NCBI RefSeq assembly: GCF_007751035.1
Contig: NZ_CP036433.1
Span: 5,127,001 to 5,191,000, forward strand
Source of the DNA: Lignipirellula cremea
GTDB taxonomy: Bacteria; Planctomycetota; Planctomycetia; Pirellulales; Pirellulaceae
Reading direction: 5' to 3'
DNA length: 64,000 nucleotides
Positions 27,584 through 37,180 of this stretch are shown in pieces. The position numbers were made by a program, and so were the translations under genes. The notes under the pieces are model-generated. The model searched no databases. It worked only from the letters and a program-made list of their open reading frames with translations, and had not been told where the DNA came from. The stretch's first letter is position 1. Every line of letters starts with the position of its first letter.

Positions 27584-27919
27584 ACTCGATTCGCAGTCGT
27601 TTGCACGTGTCAAAATTCAACAATAGCGGGTCCTCCGACACGGCGTTTTGTTTCGGAATACTCGCATGCCTTGCGCTTTAGCCGCGGACCTGATGGAAGC
27701 TGACTGCCAATTCCGCGAGTGCGATCGCAAACCGGAAGAAGTGCGTGCAATCCGCCGTCAGCATCGGCAACCGGAGCGGCAAGTTGCAAACCTGGCGACA
27801 TGCGACTAAAACGATTGAACCAGGTGAAAGACCCAACCCTCCAGAAGTACAATCCAAGCGGCCCGGTAAACCAGAACATTAACTTGGCGCTGGTCAATGG
27901 GATCCGAGGTGAGGTAAGC
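27584..27919. other. 336-bp divergent region between two cytochrome-like genes
   Basis: Holds the two divergent 5' ends of modules at 25.2 and 27.9 kb. An open frame runs into it from the right-hand gene (to 27719) but lacks family similarity, so it is treated as non-coding. No clear promoter hexamers were identified. Confidence 0.55.
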
Positions 27920-30415
27920 ATGCTCAACGCAATCGGGCGATGGAAGTTTCGGTGCCTGCTGGCGATGCTTGCAGCGTGCGCGGCGGCGAACGGCCTTGCC
28001 GACGAGCTGATTCCATTCAGCAAGGCGGCCCCGATCCTTAAAAAGCATTGCTACGGTTGCCACGCAGCGGAGAAGCCAAAAGGCGACCTGCGCATCGACA
28101 CGTTGAATCCGGATCTGATCCAGGGCGACGACGGCGATCACTGGCGCGAAGTGCTCGATCGGCTCCACTTTGGCGACATGCCTCCCAGGACCGAGCCGCC
28201 GCTGGAGGCGGCCGACCGTGATTTGCTGACTGGCTGGATCGTGCAGGAACAACGCCGCGCCGCGCAGGCTTCGCATCCGGCCGCGAATTTTCGACGGCTG
28301 ACGCGCCGCGAATACGAACGGACGATGCAGGACCTGTTGGGTTTGCCCATCGAATTCGGCTCGCGTTTGCCGGAAGACGGAAAGTCGAAGGAAGGCTTCC
28401 GCAACGACGGCGACGCCCTGCGGATGTCGCCGTTGCAGTACGAGATGTACCTTCAGATCGCCGACGAGGCGCTCGCCGAAGCCATTGTCAGTGGACCGCC
28501 CCCCGAGGTGCATCGCTTTCGGCTGACGGCGAATCAGCCTCCGTCCGTCCTTCCCAGACCGGAGGGCGGCGCGGGGGAGACCTTGGATTATGCGGCCAAT
28601 GACAAGAGGTTCACGATTAGCGCCGATTGTGATTTCGGCAAAGAAGCCGTTGGCGTGCTGCTGCCCGCCGCCCCGCGTCCGTTCCAGGAAGCGGCCCTGA
28701 AGAGGCCCGCTTTCCGCTACGGCTTTCGGCTTCACCATGCTTATCGCAAAGGTGAGACGCGGCTGGTGGTGCGAGCCGCCCGCGGCGATGCCGGGCCTGA
28801 CGCCCACTTCCCGCAGCTGGCCATCGGCATCGGTTGCACAAACATGCATGGCGTCGAACTGCGCAACATCGGCGAGCCGATCGTGGTCGAGCATACGGAG
28901 TTTCGCGACTATGAATTTCGAGTGCGGATGGAAGACTATCCGCTGCCCAATCCCGGTCGGCTGGAAAGCCGGAACTCGACCGTCTTTATGGTCTGGAACC
29001 CAGCCAAGGCGGGCGCGAACCCTGCCAGTTCACCAAAACTGAAGATCGAATGGATTGAATTCGAAAGTCCGTTCTTCGAGTCCTGGCCGCCGCCGTCGCA
29101 CGAAAAAATCCTGTTTGACGACTCAGGGCTGGCGGAGCCGGAATACGCCCGTGAAGTGATGAAACGCTTTACCTCTCGCGCCTTTCGCGGCCCGGTCAAG
29201 CCGGCGGAACTCGACCGGCTGATGGAGTATTGGACGATTGCACGTCAGGAGTCGGACTCGCTGGAAAGCAGCCTTCGCGATACGCTCAGCCTGACGTTGA
29301 CCTCGTCGCGCTTCCTCGCATTGCCAGCGAGCCGCACCGAAGACAGCGGTAAACAGCGACTTTCTGATCACGAACTCGCGGCGCGGCTTTCGTACTTCCT
29401 GTGGAGCAGCATGCCAGACGAAACGTTGCTCCGACTCGCCGACGAGTCGCAGCTGCGCAATCCGAGCGTTCTGGCCGGTCAGGTTCGCCGCCTGATCCAG
29501 GATCGCCAGGCGTGGCAATTCGCCGAGCAGTTCGCCGCGCAGTGGCTTGAACTGGATCGACTCGAACGCGTCATCATCGATCCGAAACGCTACCCCCAGT
29601 TCAACGATCCGTTTGAGCGACTGCAACTGCTCGCTGCCATGCGTCTGGAAACGATTCATTTTTTTCACGAGGTGTTACAAGCCGATCTGAGCATCCTGAG
29701 CTTCCTCGATTCGGATTTCACCCTGGTCAACGAAACGCTGGCCGCCCACTACGGGATTCCCGAGGTACAGGGTCCGAATTTTCGCAAGGTGACGCTTGAC
29801 CCGGCGCTCCATCGCGGCGGCGTGTTGACCCACGCCGGTATCCTCGCTGGCCTTTCCGACGGCAGCGACGCCCATCCGATCAAACGCGGAATGTGGCTGC
29901 TGAAAAACTTGCTGGATGACCCGCCTCCTCCCCCGCCGCCGAATGTGCCGGAACTGGATCGCGAAAACGATCCAAAACTCCGCGGCCTGACCGTTCCCGA
30001 AGCCCTCGCGCTGCATCGTTCCAGCGCCTCGTGCAATAGCTGTCATGTCAAGATCGATCCTTGGGGCGTCGCATTCGAGGAATACGACGCGGTCGGCAAC
30101 TGGCAGCGTGAGGGGATCGGAGCGGAGTTGCGGAAAAGACGCACATCGCATCCAATTGACTCCGTAGCCAACCTCCCCACCGGCGAAACCGTAAACGGCC
30201 TGCAGGAGCTGAAATCAGAATTACTCCGGTCGCAGTCGGACAACTTCCGACGGGCGATGTTGCGAAAGGTGGCCGCGTACGCCTTAGGCAGATCGCTGAC
30301 ACTCCGTGACAGGGAAGCGATCGACGCTCTTGCGCCGGCCTTGAAAGACCGCGGCGATCGCCTCTCCGCGCTGATTGAATTGATCGTGGCGAGCGAACCG
30401 TTTCAGACGAAGTGA
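27920..30415 (+). CDS. Planctomycetal cytochrome-like protein (DUF1587/1595/1592/1588/1585)
   Basis: 831 residues. The start at 27920 is favoured by GAGGTGAGGT just upstream and a signal peptide (MLNAIGRWKFRCLLAMLAACAAANGLA). First heme motif CYGCHAAEKPKGDL at residues 44-48; DUF1587 part LTRREYERTMQDLLGLP; a beta-rich middle; DUF1595 part FTSRAFRGPVKPAELDRLM; DUF1592 part LSYFLWSSMPDETL; DUF1588 part HRGGVLTHAGILAGLSDGSD with second motif CNSCHVKIDPWGVAFEEYD; DUF1585 tail IVASEPFQTK. The usual TGERTSP-like segment is replaced by SDGSDAHPI. The DUF1552 partner begins 21 bp downstream. Confidence 0.94.
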   Translation: MLNAIGRWKFRCLLAMLAACAAANGLADELIPFSKAAPILKKHCYGCHAAEKPKGDLRIDTLNPDLIQGDDGDHWREVLDRLHFGDMPPRTEPPLEAADRDLLTGWIVQEQRRAAQASHPAANFRRLTRREYERTMQDLLGLPIEFGSRLPEDGKSKEGFRNDGDALRMSPLQYEMYLQIADEALAEAIVSGPPPEVHRFRLTANQPPSVLPRPEGGAGETLDYAANDKRFTISADCDFGKEAVGVLLPAAPRPFQEAALKRPAFRYGFRLHHAYRKGETRLVVRAARGDAGPDAHFPQLAIGIGCTNMHGVELRNIGEPIVVEHTEFRDYEFRVRMEDYPLPNPGRLESRNSTVFMVWNPAKAGANPASSPKLKIEWIEFESPFFESWPPPSHEKILFDDSGLAEPEYAREVMKRFTSRAFRGPVKPAELDRLMEYWTIARQESDSLESSLRDTLSLTLTSSRFLALPASRTEDSGKQRLSDHELAARLSYFLWSSMPDETLLRLADESQLRNPSVLAGQVRRLIQDRQAWQFAEQFAAQWLELDRLERVIIDPKRYPQFNDPFERLQLLAAMRLETIHFFHEVLQADLSILSFLDSDFTLVNETLAAHYGIPEVQGPNFRKVTLDPALHRGGVLTHAGILAGLSDGSDAHPIKRGMWLLKNLLDDPPPPPPPNVPELDRENDPKLRGLTVPEALALHRSSASCNSCHVKIDPWGVAFEEYDAVGNWQREGIGAELRKRRTSHPIDSVANLPTGETVNGLQELKSELLRSQSDNFRRAMLRKVAAYALGRSLTLRDREAIDALAPALKDRGDRLSALIELIVASEPFQTK

Positions 30416-30436
30416 CACAACGTGAAAGGGTCAAAC

Positions 30437-31759
30437 ATGCCCAAATTCTCCTGGCGTTTGGATCGACGGACATTTCTCCGGGGCGCCGGCGTAACGCTGG
30501 CCTTGCCGTGGCTCGAGGCGATGTCTTCAGCCGCCGACAACTCGCCGAAGCCAAAGCGGTTCTGTGCATTCTTTTTTGGCAACGGGGTGGCGCTCTCGAA
30601 ACCGGATCATCCGACGGCCGATTGGAACTGGTTTCCTCGCACGGACGGACCCGACTACCAATTTACAAAATCCCTGGATCCGCTTGCGCCGCACAAGCAG
30701 GACCTCACCATTTTTGGCCAGCTCTCCCATCCCACCAGCCGGCATCTGATCGGTCACAACACCGGCGACGTCTGGCTCAGCGGCGCCGACATTCGCCTCA
30801 ATCTCAACAATTCGATTTCCCTCGATCAGTTGATCGCTCGGAAGTTCGGCAAGGAGACCCGCATCCCGTCGCTGGTGCTGTCGAGCAACGGCGGAGCCGG
30901 CATGAAGAGCCGCGCGACGACGATCTCTTTCGACGCGCAGGGCCGCGCGATTCCAGCGGAATCCAATCCTCGCAGAATTTTCGAACGCCTGTTCGAAAGG
31001 CCAAGCGACGAGGATCTGGCAACGCGCCGGCGTGCTTTGGCGTCGGGTCGCCGGCGGGTTGACTTTCTGCTGGACGATGCGCGTTCGCTCCGCAATCGGC
31101 TCGGCCGACCGGACCAGCAGCGGCTCGACGAGTTTCTCGATTCGCTGAATGAAGTCGAGAACCGACTGACCCGCGCCCAGATGTGGCTGGGCCGGGCTGC
31201 GCCGTCGGTCGATCGCGAGTCAATCAACCTGGATGTCTCGCAGAGCGGTCCGGCCGACTACATTCGCACCATGATGGACCTGATCGTGTTGGCGTTCGAG
31301 ACCGACACGACGCGGGTGGCGGCCTACCAGATTGGGTCGGAAGACGGCCACGGCATTTGCGACAAGTTCCCCGCGATCCTCGGTTTCGGCAAGGGACACC
31401 ATGGCCTCAGCCACTCTAATCCCTCAAAAGAATCCGGCTGGGGCGAGTACGACCGATTTCTGGCAGAACAGTTTGGCTATTTCGTGAAGCGGCTAAGTTC
31501 AATCCACGAAGGGGGAACAAGCCTGCTCGACCGCACGCTGGCCCTCTACGGCAGCGGCACGAGCAGCACGCATAACGCGCGCAACTATCCGCTGATCCTG
31601 GCAGGCGGCAAGGACCTTGGACTGCGACACGGCCGCTACTTGACACAACCGGCCGAGCGTCCACTGGGCGACTTGTTCGTCACCATGCTGCACCGCCTGG
31701 ACATCCCCGTGAAGCGATTCGCGGACAACGCGGGCGAGTTCAGTGAAATCATCGCGTGA
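30437..31759 (+). CDS. DUF1552 (HxxSHH family) protein, Tat-exported
   Basis: 440 residues. AAAGGG 7 bp upstream favours the ATG at 30437 over an in-frame GTG at 30422. Tat signal RLDRRTFLRGAGVTLALPWL. The diagnostic motif reads GHHGLSHSNPSKE, so the last His of HxxSHH is Ser. Family helix DQQRLDEFLDSLNEVENRL, then a C-terminal block STHNARNYPLILAGG / LRHGRYL / PLGDLFVTMLHRLDIPVKRF. It is the 3' member of the module starting at 27920. Compared with the other copies it has GNGVALSKPDHPT near the N-terminus rather than the GWG segment. Function unknown. Confidence 0.93.
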   Translation: MPKFSWRLDRRTFLRGAGVTLALPWLEAMSSAADNSPKPKRFCAFFFGNGVALSKPDHPTADWNWFPRTDGPDYQFTKSLDPLAPHKQDLTIFGQLSHPTSRHLIGHNTGDVWLSGADIRLNLNNSISLDQLIARKFGKETRIPSLVLSSNGGAGMKSRATTISFDAQGRAIPAESNPRRIFERLFERPSDEDLATRRRALASGRRRVDFLLDDARSLRNRLGRPDQQRLDEFLDSLNEVENRLTRAQMWLGRAAPSVDRESINLDVSQSGPADYIRTMMDLIVLAFETDTTRVAAYQIGSEDGHGICDKFPAILGFGKGHHGLSHSNPSKESGWGEYDRFLAEQFGYFVKRLSSIHEGGTSLLDRTLALYGSGTSSTHNARNYPLILAGGKDLGLRHGRYLTQPAERPLGDLFVTMLHRLDIPVKRFADNAGEFSEIIA

Positions 31760-31789
31760 GGATTTGACTCTCTTGATCGGAATCATGCG

Positions 31790-31993
31790 ATGAGAACATG
31801 GGTGCTTCTCTTTTTGTGTTGGAGCGGCATTACCTCGGTGGGTTTCGCTGCCGACGAAACTTCGTCGGAACTCGTGGGGAAAGAAGTTCAGGCGTTTCCG
31901 CTGACAAACCTCTTTGTACGCATGCTGCACCAGATGGAAATCTCCGTTGAGGACTTTGGCGCTAGCACGGGAGTCGTGTGGGAACTCGGATAG
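31790..31993 (+). pseudogene. Chimeric stub: Sec signal peptide fused to a DUF1552 C-terminal tail
   Basis: 67 codons. Residues 1-22 form a typical Sec signal peptide (MRTWVLLFLCWSGITSVGFA); after about 15 linker residues, residues 37-67 (FPLTNLFVRMLHQMEISVED then FGASTGVVWEL) align with the last ~30 residues of the DUF1552 proteins in this window (PLGDLFVTMLHRLDIPVKRF). The Tat signal and about 380 residues of body are missing, so this is a deletion remnant rather than a working DUF1552 protein, though it remains an intact small frame that could be expressed. It lies 30 bp after a full DUF1552 gene, but the shared tail is too diverged to be a fresh copy of it. Confidence 0.7.
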
Positions 31994-32369
31994 CAGCAGG
32001 CATTTCCGCGTGGAGTAAAGGCGAATTTCAGGTCGAACGCGACGCCGCCACTCCTCCTGATTCCCAAGCATGAGCGACAGATTGGCGAACTAGCCTGGGC
32101 CTGGTCGCGAGCAGAGCAAGATCGCAGCGCGCCGGCATGCGTAGTGATTGAATCCCGGCGCCTGCGTCAAAGTGGACAGTCGCGATTCGGCCTGGCAACG
32201 GGGCGATGGAATCGGGCTGGCGTACCAGGGCGCGGTTAACATGGTCAATTCCTTGGGAACGAACCTCCGCTGGGATGGAGCTTCAAATCGTCTCTTTACG
32301 GCAGTGGTTGTCACTGCTTTTATCGGAGCAGTCGCCGGAGCCTGGCAAGCCGGAATGCCCGCGTCGGCG
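31994..32369. other. 376-bp gap with gene debris
   Basis: No intact gene. It contains copy B of the sulfatase-leader repeat (32179-32266). On the minus strand that copy can be read as RFVPKELTMLTAPWYASPIP, which parallels the sulfatase leader RFAPKELLMLAASL, but the frame soon loses similarity and stops near 32090. Confidence 0.6.
32179..32266. repeat. Dispersed 88-bp repeat, copy B (relict sulfatase leader)
   Basis: Same orientation and order as 19593-19681. Identical blocks include GTCGCGATTC, GGCAACGGGGCGAT, GGGCTGGCGT, TAACATG and CAATTCCTTGGG. It corresponds to the 5' leader and first codons of the minus-strand sulfatase, but no sulfatase follows it, so it is either a gene remnant or a short repeated element. 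Confidence 0.72.
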
Positions 32370-33659
32370 TCAGGCGATGATTTCCTTGAGCGGCCCTGTA
32401 CTGTCGCCGTGACGTTCCGCGTTAACGCCAAGGCCTTGCAGCAAGGTGAGCCAGGCGTTGCATAGCGGGGTGTTTTTGGGTGCGACGATATTTTCGCCCA
32501 GTTTGATTCCGGCGGCGCCGCCGCTGAGCACGGTTGGGCAATTGCTGAGCGAATGGCCCGTCCGGATGTTGCTGCCGTAGACCAGGCAGACATTGTCAAA
32601 CATGCGGCTGCCGTCGAGTTCTGGCGTTGCCTTGAGCTTGTCGAGAAACCCGCAGAGGAGCTCGCTCTGCGTCAGGTCGCGCTTGCGGGAAGCGGCAAGT
32701 TTTTCGGCCCGGGTTGTGTGGTAGTGGCTCATGTCGTGCTGGTTCACGTTGACGCCGATGCTGGACAGCAGGGTCCGCACCGGCTGGCGATAGGTCAGCA
32801 CCCGCGAGCAATCGGTTTGCATAGCCGCGATCATCAGATCGTACATCAGCTCGATCTCTTTGAAGCCTTCGACTTCGCCCGGCGGTTGCGGCATCGTTGT
32901 TTGCGGCGTCGGAACGCCGATCCATTTCTCTTCCTTGCCGAGTCGCGTTTCGATGTCGCGGACGCCTTCGAAGTACTCGTCGAGCTTCTCCGTGTCGCGT
33001 TTGCCGAGTCCCCGTCGCAAGTCCCGGGCGTTCTCCAGCACCGTATCCAGTACGCTCCTTCGCTGCGCCAATAGCGCCCTGCGCTGTTCGATGGGAGTGG
33101 TGTCCCGCGAGAAGAGGCGGTGGTAAGCCTCCAGCGGACCGTTCTGGCCAGCGACCGGTTTCCCACGAGAGTCCCAGGCCAGCGAGAGTCCAGGGCCATG
33201 ACCCGAGCCAATGATGTTGGGGTCCGCGGCGTTGAGCTGCAGGGAAGAGAAACGCGTCTTCAATCCCATCTGGGCGGCGGCGACCTGATCGAAGGAAACG
33301 CTATTGTGAAAGCTTTGTCCAGGCTGAGCGTATCGATTGGCGCCCGTCAGCCACATGGTGCTGCCCCAGTGCCCTTCGTTGGAATGCTTGTGCCACAATC
33401 CCTGGACGATGCTGAAATCGGCCTTGTGTCTGGCGAGCGGCGACAGACCCTCAGGCAACTCGTAATCAGCGCCTGGCTGCTCGATACTCGGATACCAGGT
33501 TTCTTCGGTAACGCCCCAGCCAAAGCCCAGGACAATCAGTCGCTTGGGCGCCGCTTCGGGCGCAGGCGTCGCAGCGAAGGCGCGGTAGCCAAGCGAAGGC
33601 AGCGAGGGCAGAGCGATTAACGCGGTGCTGGAGCGGAGGAATTGACGGCGGGTGTTCAT
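32370..33659 (-). CDS. DUF1552 (HxxSHH family) protein, Tat-exported
   Basis: 429 residues from the ATG at 33659, which gives the signal NTRRQFLRSSTALIALPSLP; an upstream in-frame start would overlap the preceding gene. The motif region reads NQHDMSHYHTTRAEKL (HxxSHY, with His one position later). GWGVTEETWYPSIEQPGADY, the helix DTEKLDEYFEGVRDIETRL and the C-terminal GHSLSNCPTVLSGG / PLCNAWLTLLQGLGVNAERH are present. Its gene follows the 1109-residue cytochrome-like gene by 25 bp on the same strand. Most similar among the copies to the one at 1399 in overall pattern. Function unknown. Confidence 0.93.
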   Translation of the reverse strand: MNTRRQFLRSSTALIALPSLPSLGYRAFAATPAPEAAPKRLIVLGFGWGVTEETWYPSIEQPGADYELPEGLSPLARHKADFSIVQGLWHKHSNEGHWGSTMWLTGANRYAQPGQSFHNSVSFDQVAAAQMGLKTRFSSLQLNAADPNIIGSGHGPGLSLAWDSRGKPVAGQNGPLEAYHRLFSRDTTPIEQRRALLAQRRSVLDTVLENARDLRRGLGKRDTEKLDEYFEGVRDIETRLGKEEKWIGVPTPQTTMPQPPGEVEGFKEIELMYDLMIAAMQTDCSRVLTYRQPVRTLLSSIGVNVNQHDMSHYHTTRAEKLAASRKRDLTQSELLCGFLDKLKATPELDGSRMFDNVCLVYGSNIRTGHSLSNCPTVLSGGAAGIKLGENIVAPKNTPLCNAWLTLLQGLGVNAERHGDSTGPLKEIIA

Positions 33660-33684
33660 GATCGGATTCTCGTTGAGCGAATCT

Positions 33685-36600
33685 TCATTTGGATCGGAAG
33701 GCCTCACTCTGCACGACGGCGTGAATGAACTCGCGCGTGCGGAAGTTCTTCTGTCGGGTAGTCTCCACCATGGATTCTAGCAGCGGCTGGTCGCCAAAAC
33801 CGAGGGGTCGGCCCAAGGCGTATTCGACCAGCGCCGCGCTAAAGCCAACGGCGAAGTCGTCGGATTTGGCAGCGATGAGATCACGCAGCTCGAAGTAATT
33901 CTTGAAAGAGGGACCGCCATAGAAAGCGGCGCCAGCGTCAATGGTCCACTCCTTGCGGGATCCCGGGATGGGTTTTCCGTTCTCATCCTTCACCTGGTAC
34001 GCGTCCTCGGTTCGCCACTGGCCGACGGCGTCGAAGTTTTCCAGGCCGAAGCCGAGGGGATCAATCTTGCGATGGCAACTAGCGCACTGCGGATCTTCCT
34101 GGTGGGCCAGCATGCGTTCCCGGGTCGTAAGAACCTTTCCCGCCAGACGCTCGATTTGAGGCACGTTGGCCGGGGCTGGCGGCGGCGGATCGTTGAGCAA
34201 TTTACGAAGCACCCAAACGCCACGTTCGACCGGGTTCGTACGTTCGCCGTTGCCGCCCATGAAATGGGTGGCGGCCATTCCCAGTAAACCACCACGTGGC
34301 GAGCCTTCCGGCAGAAGGACTTTTTCGAAACCGTCGCCCGCGGGCCTGGGCACGCCGTAGTAGTCGGCCAGCACGCGATTGACGACCACATAATCAGCCT
34401 TTAGCAGATCGGTCACCGGCGCGTTTTGCCGCACGAGGTAAGCGAACGTTTCGTACACCTCGTTCTTCGCGGACAGTCGGGTGCTGTCGTCGAACCGCGG
34501 GTACAAGGGACGATTGACTTCAAAAAAGTCAAACCTCTCCATTTGGAGCCACTGGAAGAGAAAGCCGTGGACAAACTCGTCCGCTCGGGGATCGTCCAGG
34601 AGTCGCGTAGTCTGGCCCGCCAGGATTGCGGGCTGGCTCAACTTGCCGCTTTTGGCGAGATCGAGCAAGGTCTCATCGGGCGGCGCGCTCCACAGGAAAT
34701 ACGAAAGACGGGTTGCAAGTTCGAGATCGGTCAGCTGGCGTGATTCTCCGCCCTGCGCTGGCTCCGAGAGGTACAAGAATTGGGGGGAGGCCAGGATGAT
34801 CGACAGGGTGTCTTTCAGGGCCGTGGTCGAATCCTCGCCGTTTGTCCGGTAGGCGTCGTAAACTTCAGCCAGGCGTTGAATGTAACCCTCCGACGGCTCA
34901 CGACCGCGGAAAGCAACCGTGGCGAAGCGGGTGAGCGCCGCCTTGATATCCTCGGCGGCGTAGGCTTCGGTTCCCCCTGAGGCGGGCAGGTCGAGAGCGG
35001 CCAGCGCTGGCGGCATGGGTTTGGCTGCTTCACTTACCCGCTCGATCTCCATCCAGTCAATCCACAGCGCCAGCACCGGGCCAATGCCGTTTCGCTTCAC
35101 GGCTTCTGACCGTTTGCGGCCGCCCTCCTGATTGGTTTCCCAGGCGCCTTTCTCGCGAAGCCAAAGCATGCGATCCCCACCCGCGATGTCCCGAGTCAAG
35201 CTGAAAGGCATTTCGATGATTTGCGGGTTGTCCAGAGTCCCCGTCACTTCAAAGGTGGCTTGCACCTGGCCATTGCGAGGATGCATCCCTACCTGCAGAA
35301 AACGCTGTTCCGGGAGTGAGTCCTCCGTCGCCGCCACTCGCGCGCGAAAGAGGTAGTCTCCGCTTTTCCACGCCGAAGGCACGGGACACTGCAGATGATC
35401 CAGGGCGATCCGCGAGGGATGGAGGGTCATGACGCCCAGATAAGCGCCCCGGTCCAACGCTGGCCGGGAGAGATAGTACTCGTGGTACTGCTGCCAGTTA
35501 GGGCCGAGCGCGACGTTCGCCTTGTCGGCGTTATTTTCCATGGTTTGAAAACCGAACGACTCCGGTGACGGGGCCCCTTGGATCTTCGCCCAGGAGCGTC
35601 GCAAGACGGCTTGCGAGGCCGACGCTTTTTTCAGTTCCGCAACGATCGCCGCGTTCTCGGGTCGGGCGGCTGCTGCATCGACCGCATCGGCCCAGCGTTC
35701 GGCCCGTTGTCGATCGTCTTTCTGACTCGCCACATACTCCGCAACCTTGTCGTTCACCTCTTCACATTCGAAGCGAAAACTCCGCAGTCCCTGCGCTGAG
35801 ACGTGAGCAAGCTGTCGGTTCGCTATCACCCGGAAACCTGCGGGAGCCGGCGTCGCGGCGAGGGGGAGACGCACGATTTCCATCCAGTCCACCCAGATCG
35901 CGGCCTGCGGTCCGATGCCGTTCTGCTGTTTTGCCGCTGCGAACAATCGCTGGGATTCGGTGTGATCGGCGGCGTCTTTTTCACGAATGAAGACCTGCAG
36001 GCCTTCGATCTTCTGGTGCTCACTTGTCAGCGTAAGCGGGATTTCGATGACGCTGGGTTCTTCGAGGGACCCCGTTACTTTGTGCGTGCTAAGAATCTGT
36101 CCGTTTGGCGGATCGATTCCGAACTCAATAACGCATCTCTCTGGCGGTGCGTCGTCCGCCCGGGCCAGTCGGATGCGCACGAGGTAATCCGCCGGCGACT
36201 TTCCATTCCACCTTGGGGGCACGATCAAATGCATCGCGGTGTTGACGCCTCCCAGGGGGGACAGCCAGGCGCCTTCGTCCTGGTGCGGGAGACCGCGCAG
36301 GTACTCATAATAGGGACGCATGGAATCGGCGTCGGCTTCGTGCTCCTGCTCCGTCGCGACTGCGGCATCGGCTAATCGGCGCATCCGTTCGTTGGACTCT
36401 TCCGCCTGATAGCGGAAGGACTGCTCGGATTCGGCCTCTGCGGCTAAAGCGAAAGCCTCTTCCAGCGCCTCACGTCCCAGCGACTGATACTGCTCGATCT
36501 GGGTCGCCGACATAAAAAGGTTTTGCCCGGCAGTATCAAAACCGCCCGTTCCCGAATCACTGGGCAATTCGCCCACATTAATCTTCACCCCCAGCAAATC

Positions 36601-37014
36601 GCGCAGCGTGTTTCGGTACTCGCGCCGATTGAGTCGCCGCATGGTGATGGCGCCGCCCTGATCCCCCAGGTGCTTGCGTACGTCGACCATGACGTTGGCA
36701 AGTTCGTCGAGGAAGTCGGTCTTCGCCTGCGCTGGCAGCGGTTCTTCCTCTTCCGGGGGCATTGCCCCCGAATTAAGCACGTTGAGAATCTTCTGCCAAC
36801 GCTCTGCCGTTTCTATTTTATCGATGGTGAACGGCAAGTTATCGAGCCGCACCTGACCGTTCTGTTCTTCGCTGTTGTGGCATTTGTAGCAATGCGACTT
36901 GAGCAACGCGCGATGACCGTCAGGCATCGAAACGCCGCCCATCGTCTGCGAAAAAACCGGCGGTGTGAACAACGACAGACACGCCATCGAGACGAAAGCG
37001 ATGCGATAAACCAT
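33685..37014 (-). CDS. Long planctomycetal cytochrome-like protein with a duplicated internal domain
   Basis: 1109 residues, longer than the 809- and 831-residue relatives here. Signal peptide about 1-23, first heme motif [10 protein letters not shown] (42-46), DUF1587 part [20 protein letters not shown]. Two copies of a beta-rich domain follow, about residues 225-382 (ending [15 protein letters not shown]) and 505-660 (ending [15 protein letters not shown]). Both contain a YL-rich lead, VTGxLxxPxxIExP and a terminal W-I/V-DWME. Then DUF1595, DUF1592 ([14 protein letters not shown]), DUF1588 with [14 protein letters not shown] and second heme motif [19 protein letters not shown] near residue 976, and a DUF1585 tail ([10 protein letters not shown]). 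The extra length is fully explained by the duplication. DUF1552 partner follows. Confidence 0.93.
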   Translation of the reverse strand: MVYRIAFVSMACLSLFTPPVFSQTMGGVSMPDGHRALLKSHCYKCHNSEEQNGQVRLDNLPFTIDKIETAERWQKILNVLNSGAMPPEEEEPLPAQAKTDFLDELANVMVDVRKHLGDQGGAITMRRLNRREYRNTLRDLLGVKINVGELPSDSGTGGFDTAGQNLFMSATQIEQYQSLGREALEEAFALAAEAESEQSFRYQAEESNERMRRLADAAVATEQEHEADADSMRPYYEYLRGLPHQDEGAWLSPLGGVNTAMHLIVPPRWNGKSPADYLVRIRLARADDAPPERCVIEFGIDPPNGQILSTHKVTGSLEEPSVIEIPLTLTSEHQKIEGLQVFIREKDAADHTESQRLFAAAKQQNGIGPQAAIWVDWMEIVRLPLAATPAPAGFRVIANRQLAHVSAQGLRSFRFECEEVNDKVAEYVASQKDDRQRAERWADAVDAAAARPENAAIVAELKKASASQAVLRRSWAKIQGAPSPESFGFQTMENNADKANVALGPNWQQYHEYYLSRPALDRGAYLGVMTLHPSRIALDHLQCPVPSAWKSGDYLFRARVAATEDSLPEQRFLQVGMHPRNGQVQATFEVTGTLDNPQIIEMPFSLTRDIAGGDRMLWLREKGAWETNQEGGRKRSEAVKRNGIGPVLALWIDWMEIERVSEAAKPMPPALAALDLPASGGTEAYAAEDIKAALTRFATVAFRGREPSEGYIQRLAEVYDAYRTNGEDSTTALKDTLSIILASPQFLYLSEPAQGGESRQLTDLELATRLSYFLWSAPPDETLLDLAKSGKLSQPAILAGQTTRLLDDPRADEFVHGFLFQWLQMERFDFFEVNRPLYPRFDDSTRLSAKNEVYETFAYLVRQNAPVTDLLKADYVVVNRVLADYYGVPRPAGDGFEKVLLPEGSPRGGLLGMAATHFMGGNGERTNPVERGVWVLRKLLNDPPPPAPANVPQIERLAGKVLTTRERMLAHQEDPQCASCHRKIDPLGFGLENFDAVGQWRTEDAYQVKDENGKPIPGSRKEWTIDAGAAFYGGPSFKNYFELRDLIAAKSDDFAVGFSAALVEYALGRPLGFGDQPLLESMVETTRQKNFRTREFIHAVVQSEAFRSK

Positions 37015-37180
37015 TTGCAGCAGCGGGAGTAGGAAGGACTACGACGCCCGTCAGAACGGGGCGAGAGCGATGGGGAAGGAGTTTGCTAAATCGGCTAAAG
37101 AGAGGCGTATTTTAAAGGAGATCTTAACCGTCCAGGTTTGCGTGTGTCAATTAGTTTTTGCCGTGATCATGTATGCCGGC

